Below, one piece after another: positions 15,903 through 23,883 of a DNA stretch of 64,000 nucleotides. The stretch is from assembly GCF_049354825.1 (NCBI RefSeq), contig NZ_CP186480.1, forward strand, positions 2,294,001 through 2,358,000. The letters run 5' to 3'. Both the position numbers and the translations under genes were made by a program. The first letter of the stretch is position 1. The number at the start of each line of letters is the position of its first letter. Under the pieces are notes generated by a model. The model made no database searches, was not told where the DNA came from, and saw only the letters and a program-made list of their open reading frames with translations. Source of the DNA: Novosphingobium sp049354825. GTDB lineage: Bacteria; Pseudomonadota; Alphaproteobacteria; Sphingomonadales; Sphingomonadaceae.

Positions 15903-17606
15903 TCAGTCCGATCCGGTGAGCCGCCCGTCCTGCAAAACCGCGCGACGGTCGGCAAGGGCGCCCAGCACGCCCCTGTGTCCTATGATGAGGATCGTCAGCC
16001 GTCCTTTCAAGGCGGCCACCGCTTCGCCCACCGCGGCTTCGTTGGCGGCGTCGAGCGCGCTGGTCGCTTCGTCGAGGATCAGCAGGTCGGGTTCGCGCAG
16101 CAGCGCGCGGGCCAGCGCGATGCGCTGGCGCTCGCCGCCCGACAGCCCGCGCCCGCCGTCGCCGATGACGGTCTCGAGCCCGGCCGGCCACGCCAGCGCG
16201 AACTGGGCCGAAGCGCGCATAAGGGCCGTCTCAAGCGCCGCATCGCCGGCATCCGGCTCGGCGAGCAGCAGGTTCTCGCGCAGCGTGCCCGACAGCACCA
16301 TCGCGTCCTGGTGGACATAGGACACGCGTCCCCGCCAGGCCTGCCGTGCCGGGCCTCGAAGCTCTGTATCGTCCACTTTGACGCGACCGCTGTCGGGTGC
16401 GATCAGCCCGCCGGCAAGGTCCGCCAACGTCGATTTGCCCGCGCCCGACGGGCCTTCGACGGCGATACAGGCGCGCGCCGGAATCGCGAGGGTAACACCG
16501 GTCAGCGCGGCGCGCGGCTGGTCCGCGTAGTGAACGGTCACGTCCGACAAGGCCAGGCTGCGCGTCAACCGCGGCGGCGCGGTCTCGCCCGCCGGCGCCT
16601 CGGCGCCAGCCTCCGCCTCGGCGATCAGGTCCAGGGTCGGCGCGGTGACGGCGGCGTTGAAGACGAAGTTTTGCCAGGCCGACTGGACCTGCCCGATCAG
16701 CGGCAGCGCCCGCGCCGCCAGCGCCGCCAGCGGAACGATCGTCTCCAGCCCGACGCCCCCGGCGCGAACGGCCAGCCACACCCCCAGCGCCAGCAGCGCG
16801 GCACCGCCGCCCTGCAGGATCACGGTGCCGACGCCGCTGCGCCGGGCGAACGCGATCATCTGGCGCGAGAGGTCGGCGAAAGCGGCATCGGCGCGGGCGC
16901 CGAAGCGCCGCTCAAGGCTCAGGCTCTTGATCGTGCGCAAGTTGGCCAATCCTTCGGCGGTCGCCGAATGGATGACGCCGTAAGCATGCCCGACCCCCTC
17001 GCCAAGCGCCCCCGCATCGCGGCGCGCATGGCGATAGGCCGCCAGGACGAGCGCGCCGGCCAGCAATGCCGCCAGCGCCAGCAGCGGCGCGACCAGCAGC
17101 GTCGCGGCAACCAGCGCCAGCAGCGTCGCCGCGCCCGCTGCCGCCTGCATCGCATATGTCAACGCCGCGCCCAGCCGGTCGATATTGCTGATCAGCAGCG
17201 CGGTCGTGCGGGCGCGGTGCATTCGCGCCGCGATCCGCCAGTCGCAGGCCAGCAGCGCGCGCCAGGCCCGGGCGCGCAATCCGTTGACGAAGGCCGCCTC
17301 GTAGCGAATTTCCGCAACCGATCGCGCCATGCCAAGGATCGCGCGCAGCGTCACCAGCACCACGAAAACGGCCAGCAGCGGGCCCAGCTCGATCGGCACG
17401 CCCGCCTCGGCGACAAGCTGCGCCAGCCGGGTTCCGCGCCCCGCACCGCCCAGCAGCGCCAGCATCGGCACCAGCAGCATCAGCCCGATGCCCTCGGTCA
17501 GGCCGGCGGCGAGCATAAGCAGCGCGACGCGCCACGGCCACGGCGTACCGGCTACCCGCAGGGCGGCCGCGATCGGAGGGGCTTTTCCTGCCATCGCGGC
17601 GGTCAT
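15903..17606 (-). CDS. ABC transporter, fused permease and ATPase (RiPP cluster exporter)
   Basis: A 567-residue half-transporter. About six transmembrane helices occupy residues 20-300; the nucleotide-binding domain follows with Walker A GPSGAGKST, signature LSGGERQR, Walker B LLILDEATSALD and an H-loop His. There is no C39 peptidase domain, so leader removal must happen elsewhere, consistent with the transglutaminase-like protein at the other end of the cluster. ATG 17606 is one of three possible starts (17633, 17606, 17594). The longer open frame would run into the divergent nucleotidyltransferase gene. The likely role is export of the modified peptide (inference from neighbours). Confidence 0.86.
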   Translation of the reverse strand: MTAAMAGKAPPIAAALRVAGTPWPWRVALLMLAAGLTEGIGLMLLVPMLALLGGAGRGTRLAQLVAEAGVPIELGPLLAVFVVLVTLRAILGMARSVAEIRYEAAFVNGLRARAWRALLACDWRIAARMHRARTTALLISNIDRLGAALTYAMQAAAGAATLLALVAATLLVAPLLALAALLAGALVLAAYRHARRDAGALGEGVGHAYGVIHSATAEGLANLRTIKSLSLERRFGARADAAFADLSRQMIAFARRSGVGTVILQGGGAALLALGVWLAVRAGGVGLETIVPLAALAARALPLIGQVQSAWQNFVFNAAVTAPTLDLIAEAEAGAEAPAGETAPPRLTRSLALSDVTVHYADQPRAALTGVTLAIPARACIAVEGPSGAGKSTLADLAGGLIAPDSGRVKVDDTELRGPARQAWRGRVSYVHQDAMVLSGTLRENLLLAEPDAGDAALETALMRASAQFALAWPAGLETVIGDGGRGLSGGERQRIALARALLREPDLLILDEATSALDAANEAAVGEAVAALKGRLTILIIGHRGVLGALADRRAVLQDGRLTGSD

Positions 17607-17670
17607 GCGCACGCCGCGGCGCGCTTGCAACATGGCTTTTGCCGGCAAGGCCCATGCGCTAGGCAGCGCC

Positions 17671-18840
17671 ATGGCCGCGCCGCTCCCCGTCAGTCCCGAA
17701 CTCGAGGCGCTCGGCGCCTGCTGCATCGCGGACGATCCGACGCTGCGCAGCACGCTGGCGCGGCTTGGCCCCGCGCTCGATCCGGCGCGGCTGGAATCGC
17801 TTGCCGCGGCTCACAGCGTTGCCGGTATCGTTGCCGCAAGGATGCCGAAGGCGGCGCCCGGGTTGCTCCCGCCCGCGGCGGCGGAGCGGCTGTCGGCGCG
17901 CGTCCATGCCGACACGGCGCTGGGCATGGCGCAGGCGCGGCTGACGATGGCGGCGGTTCGCACGCTGGAGGCGGCGGAGATCGCGTCGCTGGTGATGAAG
18001 GGAGCCGCGCTGGCCCGGCAGCTTTACGGTGACCATCCGGAATGGCGACCGTCGAACGATATAGACCTGCTGGTGTCGCCGCGGGATTTCGCTGCTGCCG
18101 GCCGCGCGCTCGAGGCGGCAGGCTGGGTGCGGACCTGGCCGACCCGGCTGCCGTCGCCGCGGGCCGCGCCGATGTTCGATTTCCTTGCCAACGTGTTCAA
18201 TTACGAATGGCCGGCGAACGGGCAGGTGCTGGAATTGCACCACCGCCTCAGCCCCAATCCGTTCTGGATGACGCAGGACTTCGCCGCGATCGCTGCCGAT
18301 GGCGAGGACGTGGACCTTGGCTGCGGAACCGTGCGGGCCCCGGGCGGGCCAATCCTGATCGCCTATCTCGCCTGGCACGCGTTCTCGCTCTACGTCTTCC
18401 GCCTCAAATGGTTCAACGACCTGGCGCTGGCGCTGCGCGCCGTCGGCGCGACGTCGTGTGCGCAGGCCTGCGCAGGCGGCGCTTTCGAGGCTGGTCCGCT
18501 GCGCCTGGCCGACGCCGTGCTGGGGGCGCTGTTCCCCGGCGCCGGGCTGGGTATCAGCCCGGCGCCAAAAGAGTACGACCGCAGCGTCCGCCAGGTCCTG
18601 CGCGCGCTGGAGACGCCGACGGATCCGTTCGAGCGGCGGACGCTTGCGCGCCTGCCGGTCGAATTCGCCGACGTGATGCGCCGGCGCGGCATCAGCAGCC
18701 GGCGGGCGCGGGCGTGGGACCTGCTCTACACCCTCAGCGACCCGCGCGATGCGGAGACGCTGCGGCTATCCCCGCGCTGGAGCTTGGTCTATTGCCTGGG
18801 CGGGCCTTTCCTTGCGATCGGGCGGTGGCTGACACGATGA
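17671..18840 (+). CDS. nucleotidyltransferase family protein (PF14907-like), RiPP cluster
   Basis: A 389-residue protein with the NTP_transf_5 pattern: LVMKGAALARQLYGDHPEWRPSNDIDLLV, in which the DxD of NDIDLLV is the metal-binding pair. Members recur in proteobacterial lasso-peptide clusters, but their reaction is unknown. Nucleotide transfer to the peptide or to another cluster protein is possible. ATG 17671 gives the expected N-terminus; the frame is open further upstream, but that part is antisense to the ABC transporter. Its stop overlaps the next start (ATGA at 18837). Confidence 0.8.
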   Translation: MAAPLPVSPELEALGACCIADDPTLRSTLARLGPALDPARLESLAAAHSVAGIVAARMPKAAPGLLPPAAAERLSARVHADTALGMAQARLTMAAVRTLEAAEIASLVMKGAALARQLYGDHPEWRPSNDIDLLVSPRDFAAAGRALEAAGWVRTWPTRLPSPRAAPMFDFLANVFNYEWPANGQVLELHHRLSPNPFWMTQDFAAIAADGEDVDLGCGTVRAPGGPILIAYLAWHAFSLYVFRLKWFNDLALALRAVGATSCAQACAGGAFEAGPLRLADAVLGALFPGAGLGISPAPKEYDRSVRQVLRALETPTDPFERRTLARLPVEFADVMRRRGISSRRARAWDLLYTLSDPRDAETLRLSPRWSLVYCLGGPFLAIGRWLTR

Positions 18841-19652
18841 CGGACGGCGCGCAGGTTGAGCAGGCTGGCAATGCGGCGCCGGCGCGCTGGTACGACGCCG
18901 ACTGGCTGCGTGCCTGGCACGAAGCGCGCAGCATCGTGGCGCGGGTCTGCCCCGGCCGCCTCGACGAATTCGTCCACGCCTTCGATGTGCTGCGCACGCC
19001 TGCCGACTTTCGCCCGCTGCGGTTGCCGGGCCTGTTCGGCGCGGAGGAGCTGGCGGCGCTGCGGCGGTCGATCCGCGGCATCCCGCAAGCCGCGTTCGAA
19101 ATGCACGAGGCCGCCACCTTCGGCCGCTTCGTGGTCCACGATCACCCCGAGATGACAGCGCTGCAGCGCACCTTCGTCGACCGCGTCGGCGAATGGGTCG
19201 GCGAGCCGGTCGAGATCAGCTACAACTTCCTCAGCTTCTATACCCGCATGGGCGTGTGCCGCCCGCACATCGATGCGCCGTCGGCGAAGTGGACGCTCGA
19301 CATCTGCATCGACCAGTCGGACGTCTGGCCGATCCATTTCAGCAAGGTCGTGCCGTGGCCTGATCCCCATGCGCCGCGCGCCGCCGACTGGGCCGACGCG
19401 ATCAAGCGGGACCCGGCGCTCGACTTCCAGACCGCCCTGCTGTCTCCCGGCGACGCGGTGCTGTTCGGCGGATCGAGCGCCTGGCACTACCGCGATCCGT
19501 TGCCCGGGGGCGACCGCCGCCAGTTCTGCGACCTGCTGTTCATGCACTTCGTTCCGGTCGGCACCGTGCCGCTGCTGCGCGCCGGCGACTGGCCCGAACT
19601 GTTCGGCATTCCCGAACTGCAGGACGTGCCCGGGCTCGACACCGCGTATTAG
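18837..19652 (+). CDS. 2OG-Fe(II) oxygenase-like protein, RiPP cluster
   Basis: A 271-residue protein with a double-stranded beta-helix fold pattern. The iron facial triad is visible as His144 and Asp146 (CRPHIDAP) and distal His217 (SAWHYRDPL). Arg227/Arg228 eleven residues later could bind 2-oxoglutarate. The first 70 residues are an extra helical region. It is translationally coupled to the nucleotidyltransferase. A paralogue without that extension is encoded at 49294-49950. In this setting it may hydroxylate the precursor peptide (inference). It converges on the cyclase gene with a 4-nt stop-codon overlap. Confidence 0.78.
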   Translation: MTDGAQVEQAGNAAPARWYDADWLRAWHEARSIVARVCPGRLDEFVHAFDVLRTPADFRPLRLPGLFGAEELAALRRSIRGIPQAAFEMHEAATFGRFVVHDHPEMTALQRTFVDRVGEWVGEPVEISYNFLSFYTRMGVCRPHIDAPSAKWTLDICIDQSDVWPIHFSKVVPWPDPHAPRAADWADAIKRDPALDFQTALLSPGDAVLFGGSSAWHYRDPLPGGDRRQFCDLLFMHFVPVGTVPLLRAGDWPELFGIPELQDVPGLDTAY

Positions 19653-21535
19653 GCGGCTACTTCGTCTGCCTGGTCCATCAGCACCCCGGCGATCAGCATG
19701 CCCCAGAGCGGCCAGCGAAGCTTTTCCCAATAGCCCGCCCGCCGGTACGCGTCATACTGGCGCGCCATGCCGTCGGCATCGAAGAATTCGGGGTGCCGGC
19801 CGGGCAGGTCGCGCACGAACACGCTCTCCATGTGGTCCAGCCTGCGGTCGAAGGCGTCGCAGAAGTCCGGCTTGTCCTTGCGCCATGCGATCGGATCGGG
19901 AAGCCAGGCCTCGCACGCCATCGAGTGGAGGTACTTGATCGTAGCCCCGCGCCCGCGCATCTCCTCGGGCATCCCGAATCCGAATTCGAGCAGCTTGCGG
20001 TTGTGAAAGGGTGAGCGCACTTCGTAGCCGATGCGCCCGGCCTGCCGGTTGATGCCATCGTTAATGCGCGCCAGGAACGGATCGCGCAGCGTGATGAACA
20101 TTCCGCGCCGCGCAAGGTTGGGAATGTCGCCGGCATAGGCCGCCGCTTCGAGCGCGCGAGCGTGGTCGAGGCCGCGCCGCGCCGCCGGTCCGAAGCTGTC
20201 CGGGTACGGACGCCGGCGCAATGCGCGTCGCCGCAGCCGCCGCCGCAGCGCCAGCGGCGCCAGCGGTGCAATGCCGGAGCGAACGACGTTGCCGAGCGTC
20301 GCGGCGGTGCCGCGCTCACGCACGTCGATCGCCAGCATCCGCGCCAATGCCGCGAACTTGCCCGCTTTCGCCAACTCGTTGATGTAATAGGACTTGCCGC
20401 CGAAGAATTCGTCGGCGCCTTCGCCGTTCAGAGAGACCCGGCAGCCGTCGGCGACCATCGTCTCGCCGATCGCGATCGCCATCGCGCCGTTGGCGTGGAG
20501 CGGCATGTCCATGTCGTCGCGCACGCGCTGCTCGAACCAGTCGAGGTTCGGGCGGAAGGGCGCGATTTCGCGTACGGGGCGGCCGACGTGCTGGGCGGCC
20601 ATGCGGGCATAGGCGATCTCGTCGGCCGGATTGCCAGGCTCGAACACGTATGTGTAGCCCTTGAGGTCCGGTGCCTGCAGGCGGCCGCTGCGCGCCAGGC
20701 GGTCGGCAATCGCGAACAGCGCGGTGGAATCCTGTCCGCCGCTGACATCGCAGGCGAGCGGCGAATGCGTGCGCGAGCAAAGGCGCACCGCCTCGGTCAG
20801 CAGGTGGGCATATTCCTCGACGTACTGGCGTTCGTCGCGGTAGCGAAACCGGACCTCGAGCGGCGGGGTCCAGTAGCGTTCGCCCTTGCGCGCACCCGCG
20901 GCATCGATGCTGAGCCAGTGCGAGCGGCGCACCCGCTCGATGCCTTGCCAGAACGTCGCGCTCTCATCGAAGAACTCCATCGACGCCATGCCCGCCAGCG
21001 TATCGATGTCGGGGCGGCGCGGGACATCGGGCAAGGCCACGATGCCGGCCACGTCGCTGCAAACGATCAGGCGCGCACCGTCCTGGCGGAATGTAAGCGG
21101 CCGCAGGCCGGTGCGGTCGCGGGCCATCGTCGCGCGGCGTTCGGCCTGGTCCCAGGCGAGGATGGCGAAATCGCCGTCGAGACGCGCGAAGGCATCGCTG
21201 TCCCAGCGGCGGACGGCGGCCAGCACCAGTTCGGCGTCGGTAACCACGGGGCCGGTCTGCGGGACGGAGCCAAGCGCGGCGACAAGGTCCTCGCGATTGG
21301 CCAGCCAGCCGTCGAACAGGATCGTGACCCGTCCGTCGGTGGACGTCAGCGGCTGGAGCGCGCCGCCGCAGTCGGGCGTGGCGTCGAGGTGCAGGAACGC
21401 GAAGGCGCCGCTGCCGGCTTCGGCAAAAGCGGTTCCATCGGGCCCGCGCCACGGGATCGCCGCGGCCATTGTCCGCACGGCGTCAGCTTCGGGCGGCGCG
21501 CCATCCAGCCGGATGACGGCGCAGAAACCGCTCAT
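19649..21535 (-). CDS. asparagine-synthetase-like lasso peptide cyclase (C protein)
   Basis: A 628-residue homologue of asparagine synthetase B. In lasso biosynthesis this family (McjC/LasC) adenylates an Asp or Glu side chain and closes the macrolactam. The ATP-binding PP-loop is SGGQDS starting at Ser265, followed by NGEGADEFFGG. The N-terminal glutaminase region begins MSGF with the only nearby Cys at position 5. A real amidotransferase needs Cys2, so ammonia production is probably lost, as expected for a cyclase. ATGA overlap with the upstream PqqD-like gene. Confidence 0.88.
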   Translation of the reverse strand: MSGFCAVIRLDGAPPEADAVRTMAAAIPWRGPDGTAFAEAGSGAFAFLHLDATPDCGGALQPLTSTDGRVTILFDGWLANREDLVAALGSVPQTGPVVTDAELVLAAVRRWDSDAFARLDGDFAILAWDQAERRATMARDRTGLRPLTFRQDGARLIVCSDVAGIVALPDVPRRPDIDTLAGMASMEFFDESATFWQGIERVRRSHWLSIDAAGARKGERYWTPPLEVRFRYRDERQYVEEYAHLLTEAVRLCSRTHSPLACDVSGGQDSTALFAIADRLARSGRLQAPDLKGYTYVFEPGNPADEIAYARMAAQHVGRPVREIAPFRPNLDWFEQRVRDDMDMPLHANGAMAIAIGETMVADGCRVSLNGEGADEFFGGKSYYINELAKAGKFAALARMLAIDVRERGTAATLGNVVRSGIAPLAPLALRRRLRRRALRRRPYPDSFGPAARRGLDHARALEAAAYAGDIPNLARRGMFITLRDPFLARINDGINRQAGRIGYEVRSPFHNRKLLEFGFGMPEEMRGRGATIKYLHSMACEAWLPDPIAWRKDKPDFCDAFDRRLDHMESVFVRDLPGRHPEFFDADGMARQYDAYRRAGYWEKLRWPLWGMLIAGVLMDQADEVAA

Positions 21536-21816
21536 GCCGGGGCGTTGGCCGTGGTGGCTAGCCCTTTCGCGACGATCGCCTCGGCCAGGGCCAGCACGTC
21601 GGCCTCGAGCCGCGCGCGCTCGACGTCGTAACGGGCCGCGAGCCGGTCGCAGGCCTGGCCCAGCGTCTGGCCCTCCTCGACCGCTTGCCAGACTTCCCCG
21701 CCGATCTCGTCGAGGCCGAAATAGCTGCCGCTGGCCATGTCGAGCAGCACCGTTTCCGTCTCAAGCTCGCGTGTGACGACATCGGGCGAGGGATCGAGGC
21801 GATCTTCCAGGGTCAT
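21532..21816 (-). CDS. PqqD-like RiPP recognition protein (lasso B1)
   Basis: A 94-residue winged-helix protein of the PqqD family. These proteins (RRE, B1) bind the precursor leader and present it to the leader peptidase and cyclase. The typical pattern is visible: LDMASGSYFGLDEIGGEVW, then a helix-rich C-terminal half. It sits between the kinase-like gene and the cyclase with 4-nt ATGA overlaps on both sides, so the three are co-translated. Confidence 0.88.
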   Translation of the reverse strand: MTLEDRLDPSPDVVTRELETETVLLDMASGSYFGLDEIGGEVWQAVEEGQTLGQACDRLAARYDVERARLEADVLALAEAIVAKGLATTANAPA

Positions 21817-22688
21817 GCGAGGCCTTCCTTGCGAGCATGCGAGACGATGGCCGAGACGACGTTCGGCAAGGCGTCATAGGCACGCCGGTAGTCGAGTGCA
21901 AAGCAGGGGATCCGCTCGGCGACATCGGCGCTGTGGACGAAGCTGCGGCGCACGCTGGCGCGATCGTCCACGTCGAGCACGAAGCCGTGCTGGAGCAGCT
22001 GCGCGAGCGCTTCCGGCTGGCCAAGGCGGCGAAAACGAGGCGTTGCGGGCTGCGCCGGATCGGCCAGCCAATAGAGCGCGGCGAGCGGGAGCGGCATGGT
22101 GCCGAACGGCAGCGCGGTGCCGGCGGCAACGCGCTGCTTGGCGCCCTCCGCATCGCCGGCCCCGTCCCCGCGCAGCGCCGCCTCGCTGTCGGGGCGAAGC
22201 CGCAGCAGCGGGCGGCGCGGCGTGACAATGAAGCGCTGCGCGCCGTCGCGGGCAAGGATCAGCCCGTCGTCGGTGAGAAAGGGATGGCCTTCGCGCGCGA
22301 AGGCGGCTGCCAGCGTCGACTTGCCGCGCCCGGTCGGACCCATGAAAGCCACCGCGCGCGCGCCGACCGCAGCGGCGCTGGCATGGATTACCGGCCGGCC
22401 GGCATGGCCCATCAGCAGCGGCAGGACCTGGTTGAAATAGAGGTCCTCGACCATCGCGGTCTCGTACTCGGGCACCGGCGTCGCGACGGCGCGGCCCGTG
22501 TCCATGTCGATGGCGAAGTCGGCCATGCCGAGGAAGCGCACCAGGTAGCCGCTCGGGCGCCGCCGAAACTCGGCGACCGGGTCGCCGTCGAGCGACTGCC
22601 AGGTGTCATAGGGGGCGTCCGCGAAATCCTGCTGCTCGGCGGCGGGCAGCGATTCCAGGCGCCACGCCGTGCCGTCGTTGCCCGTCAC
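21813..22688 (-). CDS. HPr-kinase-like protein (HprK family), RiPP cluster
   Basis: A 291-residue protein with an HprK-type P-loop GPTGRGKST (Lys123) and a downstream FLTDDGLIL motif carrying the catalytic or metal Asp residues. In several lasso clusters such kinases phosphorylate a serine of the precursor. The precursor here is Ser-rich in the proposed core, which would suit that role (inference). GTG 22688 is the start; the 30-nt gap to the methyltransferase consists mostly of a 17-bp tandem repeat that duplicates this start region. Confidence 0.82.
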   Translation of the reverse strand: MTGNDGTAWRLESLPAAEQQDFADAPYDTWQSLDGDPVAEFRRRPSGYLVRFLGMADFAIDMDTGRAVATPVPEYETAMVEDLYFNQVLPLLMGHAGRPVIHASAAAVGARAVAFMGPTGRGKSTLAAAFAREGHPFLTDDGLILARDGAQRFIVTPRRPLLRLRPDSEAALRGDGAGDAEGAKQRVAAGTALPFGTMPLPLAALYWLADPAQPATPRFRRLGQPEALAQLLQHGFVLDVDDRASVRRSFVHSADVAERIPCFALDYRRAYDALPNVVSAIVSHARKEGLA

Positions 22689-22716
22689 GAATAGTCGCCC
22701 GTCACGAATGGTCGCC
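22683..22716 (-). repeat. 17-bp tandem duplication over the HprK-like start
   Basis: Two adjacent 17-nt units (22683-22699 and 22700-22716) differ at one base. Each contains the same GTG context. The upstream GTG (22705) opens a six-codon minicistron whose TGA overlaps the real GTG at 22688. Confidence 0.85.
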
Positions 22717-22718
22717 TG

Positions 22719-23846
22719 TCATTGGGCGTGCCGGCGCAGCACCCGCGCGACCAGCTCTGCAACCGAGCCACCGGCGGGGACGACGTCCGGATGTTCGGCG
22801 GCGACGGCGGCGACGATGTCGCCCCGGGTCCGCGCGCCGTCGACGTAGCCCATCACGATCGCGGCCGCCCGCGATTCATCGCGCAGGCGCGGTCGTCGCT
22901 GTTCGATCGGAACCAGGTCGTTGGCGCTCAGCGGGGCTGCGTTGAAGGTCGATTGCCGGCGCCGTTCGCCGGTGCGCAGGTTTTGGGCGCTCCAGGTGAT
23001 GACCTCGTCGCGCGGGCGTGCCGAAAGGTCGATCCTGATCCGGTCCCCGGCGCGCACTGCCAGCGGCGCCGTCAAAGGCAGGTAGGCGTTGGGCCGGCCG
23101 ATGCGGTCTGCCGCGAAAGGCGAATTGGTCATCACCACGCCAGGCGCCAGGTGCGACGAGAACCAGCCACCCAGTCCGTCAAGATCGGCATCGCGCTGCG
23201 CCTCGACCTCGGCGGTGAAGCGCAGGTGATCGGGCGCGGTGGGGCGTGCCAGGTCGAAGGTGCCGAGCGTCGCGGGCGCGGTGCCGAACGCGCTTGCGGG
23301 GAGGACCCGCGCCTTTTTGGCGTTGCGATGCGGCGCGTCGATCCAGGCAAGCGCCGACGGCATCGTCGGCGCGGTCCAGGCCGCGGCAGCGCTGGCCGTT
23401 TCGGCCGATGCGACGCCGGCGATGCCCAGCGTCAGTTCCATCGGGATGACCCGCCCGCCGGGCTTCAGAAAGCGCCGCACCGCGTCCGCCATCAGGGCCA
23501 GCAGGCCATAGTCGAAGCCGAGGTACCCGACGTGGTCGCAGATCACGACATCGACGCGTTCGGGCAGCTGCGCGGCGAACGAGGAGGCGTCGATGCAGGT
23601 ATAGCGATCGGCAAGGCCCGCTCGCCGCATGGTTTCGCGCGCGAACTCGATCGCGGCCGAATGGTCGATGCCGTAAACGTGCGCCGCGCCCGCCTCGAGG
23701 CACATGAGCCCGAGCGGACCGAAGCCGCAGCCCACGTCGACAACGCAATCGCCGGGCCGAATCGCTGTCGCGACGGCCCGGCGATAAAGGTCCGTCCGAA
23801 CGGAGTCGGACAGGTAATCGAGATGCTCTTCAAGAACCGGGCTCAT
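22719..23846 (-). CDS. PRMT-like SAM methyltransferase with PqqD-like C-terminus, RiPP cluster
   Basis: A 375-residue class I methyltransferase. The SAM-binding motif VVDVGCGFGPLGLMCLEAGA lies at about residues 35-54, with the acidic-loop motif GIDHSA after it and ICDHVGYLGF in the position of the PRMT active-site loop. The middle part is the beta-barrel typical of protein arginine methyltransferases. The last 60 residues (MGYVDGARTRGDIVAAVAAE onwards) look like a PqqD-type winged helix and could be a second leader-binding module. It follows the precursor gene after 37 nt. Target residue unknown; the proposed core has no Arg. Confidence 0.8.
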   Translation of the reverse strand: MSPVLEEHLDYLSDSVRTDLYRRAVATAIRPGDCVVDVGCGFGPLGLMCLEAGAAHVYGIDHSAAIEFARETMRRAGLADRYTCIDASSFAAQLPERVDVVICDHVGYLGFDYGLLALMADAVRRFLKPGGRVIPMELTLGIAGVASAETASAAAAWTAPTMPSALAWIDAPHRNAKKARVLPASAFGTAPATLGTFDLARPTAPDHLRFTAEVEAQRDADLDGLGGWFSSHLAPGVVMTNSPFAADRIGRPNAYLPLTAPLAVRAGDRIRIDLSARPRDEVITWSAQNLRTGERRRQSTFNAAPLSANDLVPIEQRRPRLRDESRAAAIVMGYVDGARTRGDIVAAVAAEHPDVVPAGGSVAELVARVLRRHAQ

Positions 23847-23883
23847 GCCGAGATGCGCCCGCGCAGAAAGAGCAAGGCGCCGA

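Noticed and set aside
15975..18032. 685-codon plus-strand open frame across the ABC transporter
   Set aside because: Antisense to an ABC transporter with intact Walker and signature motifs; low-complexity Arg/Gln-rich translation.
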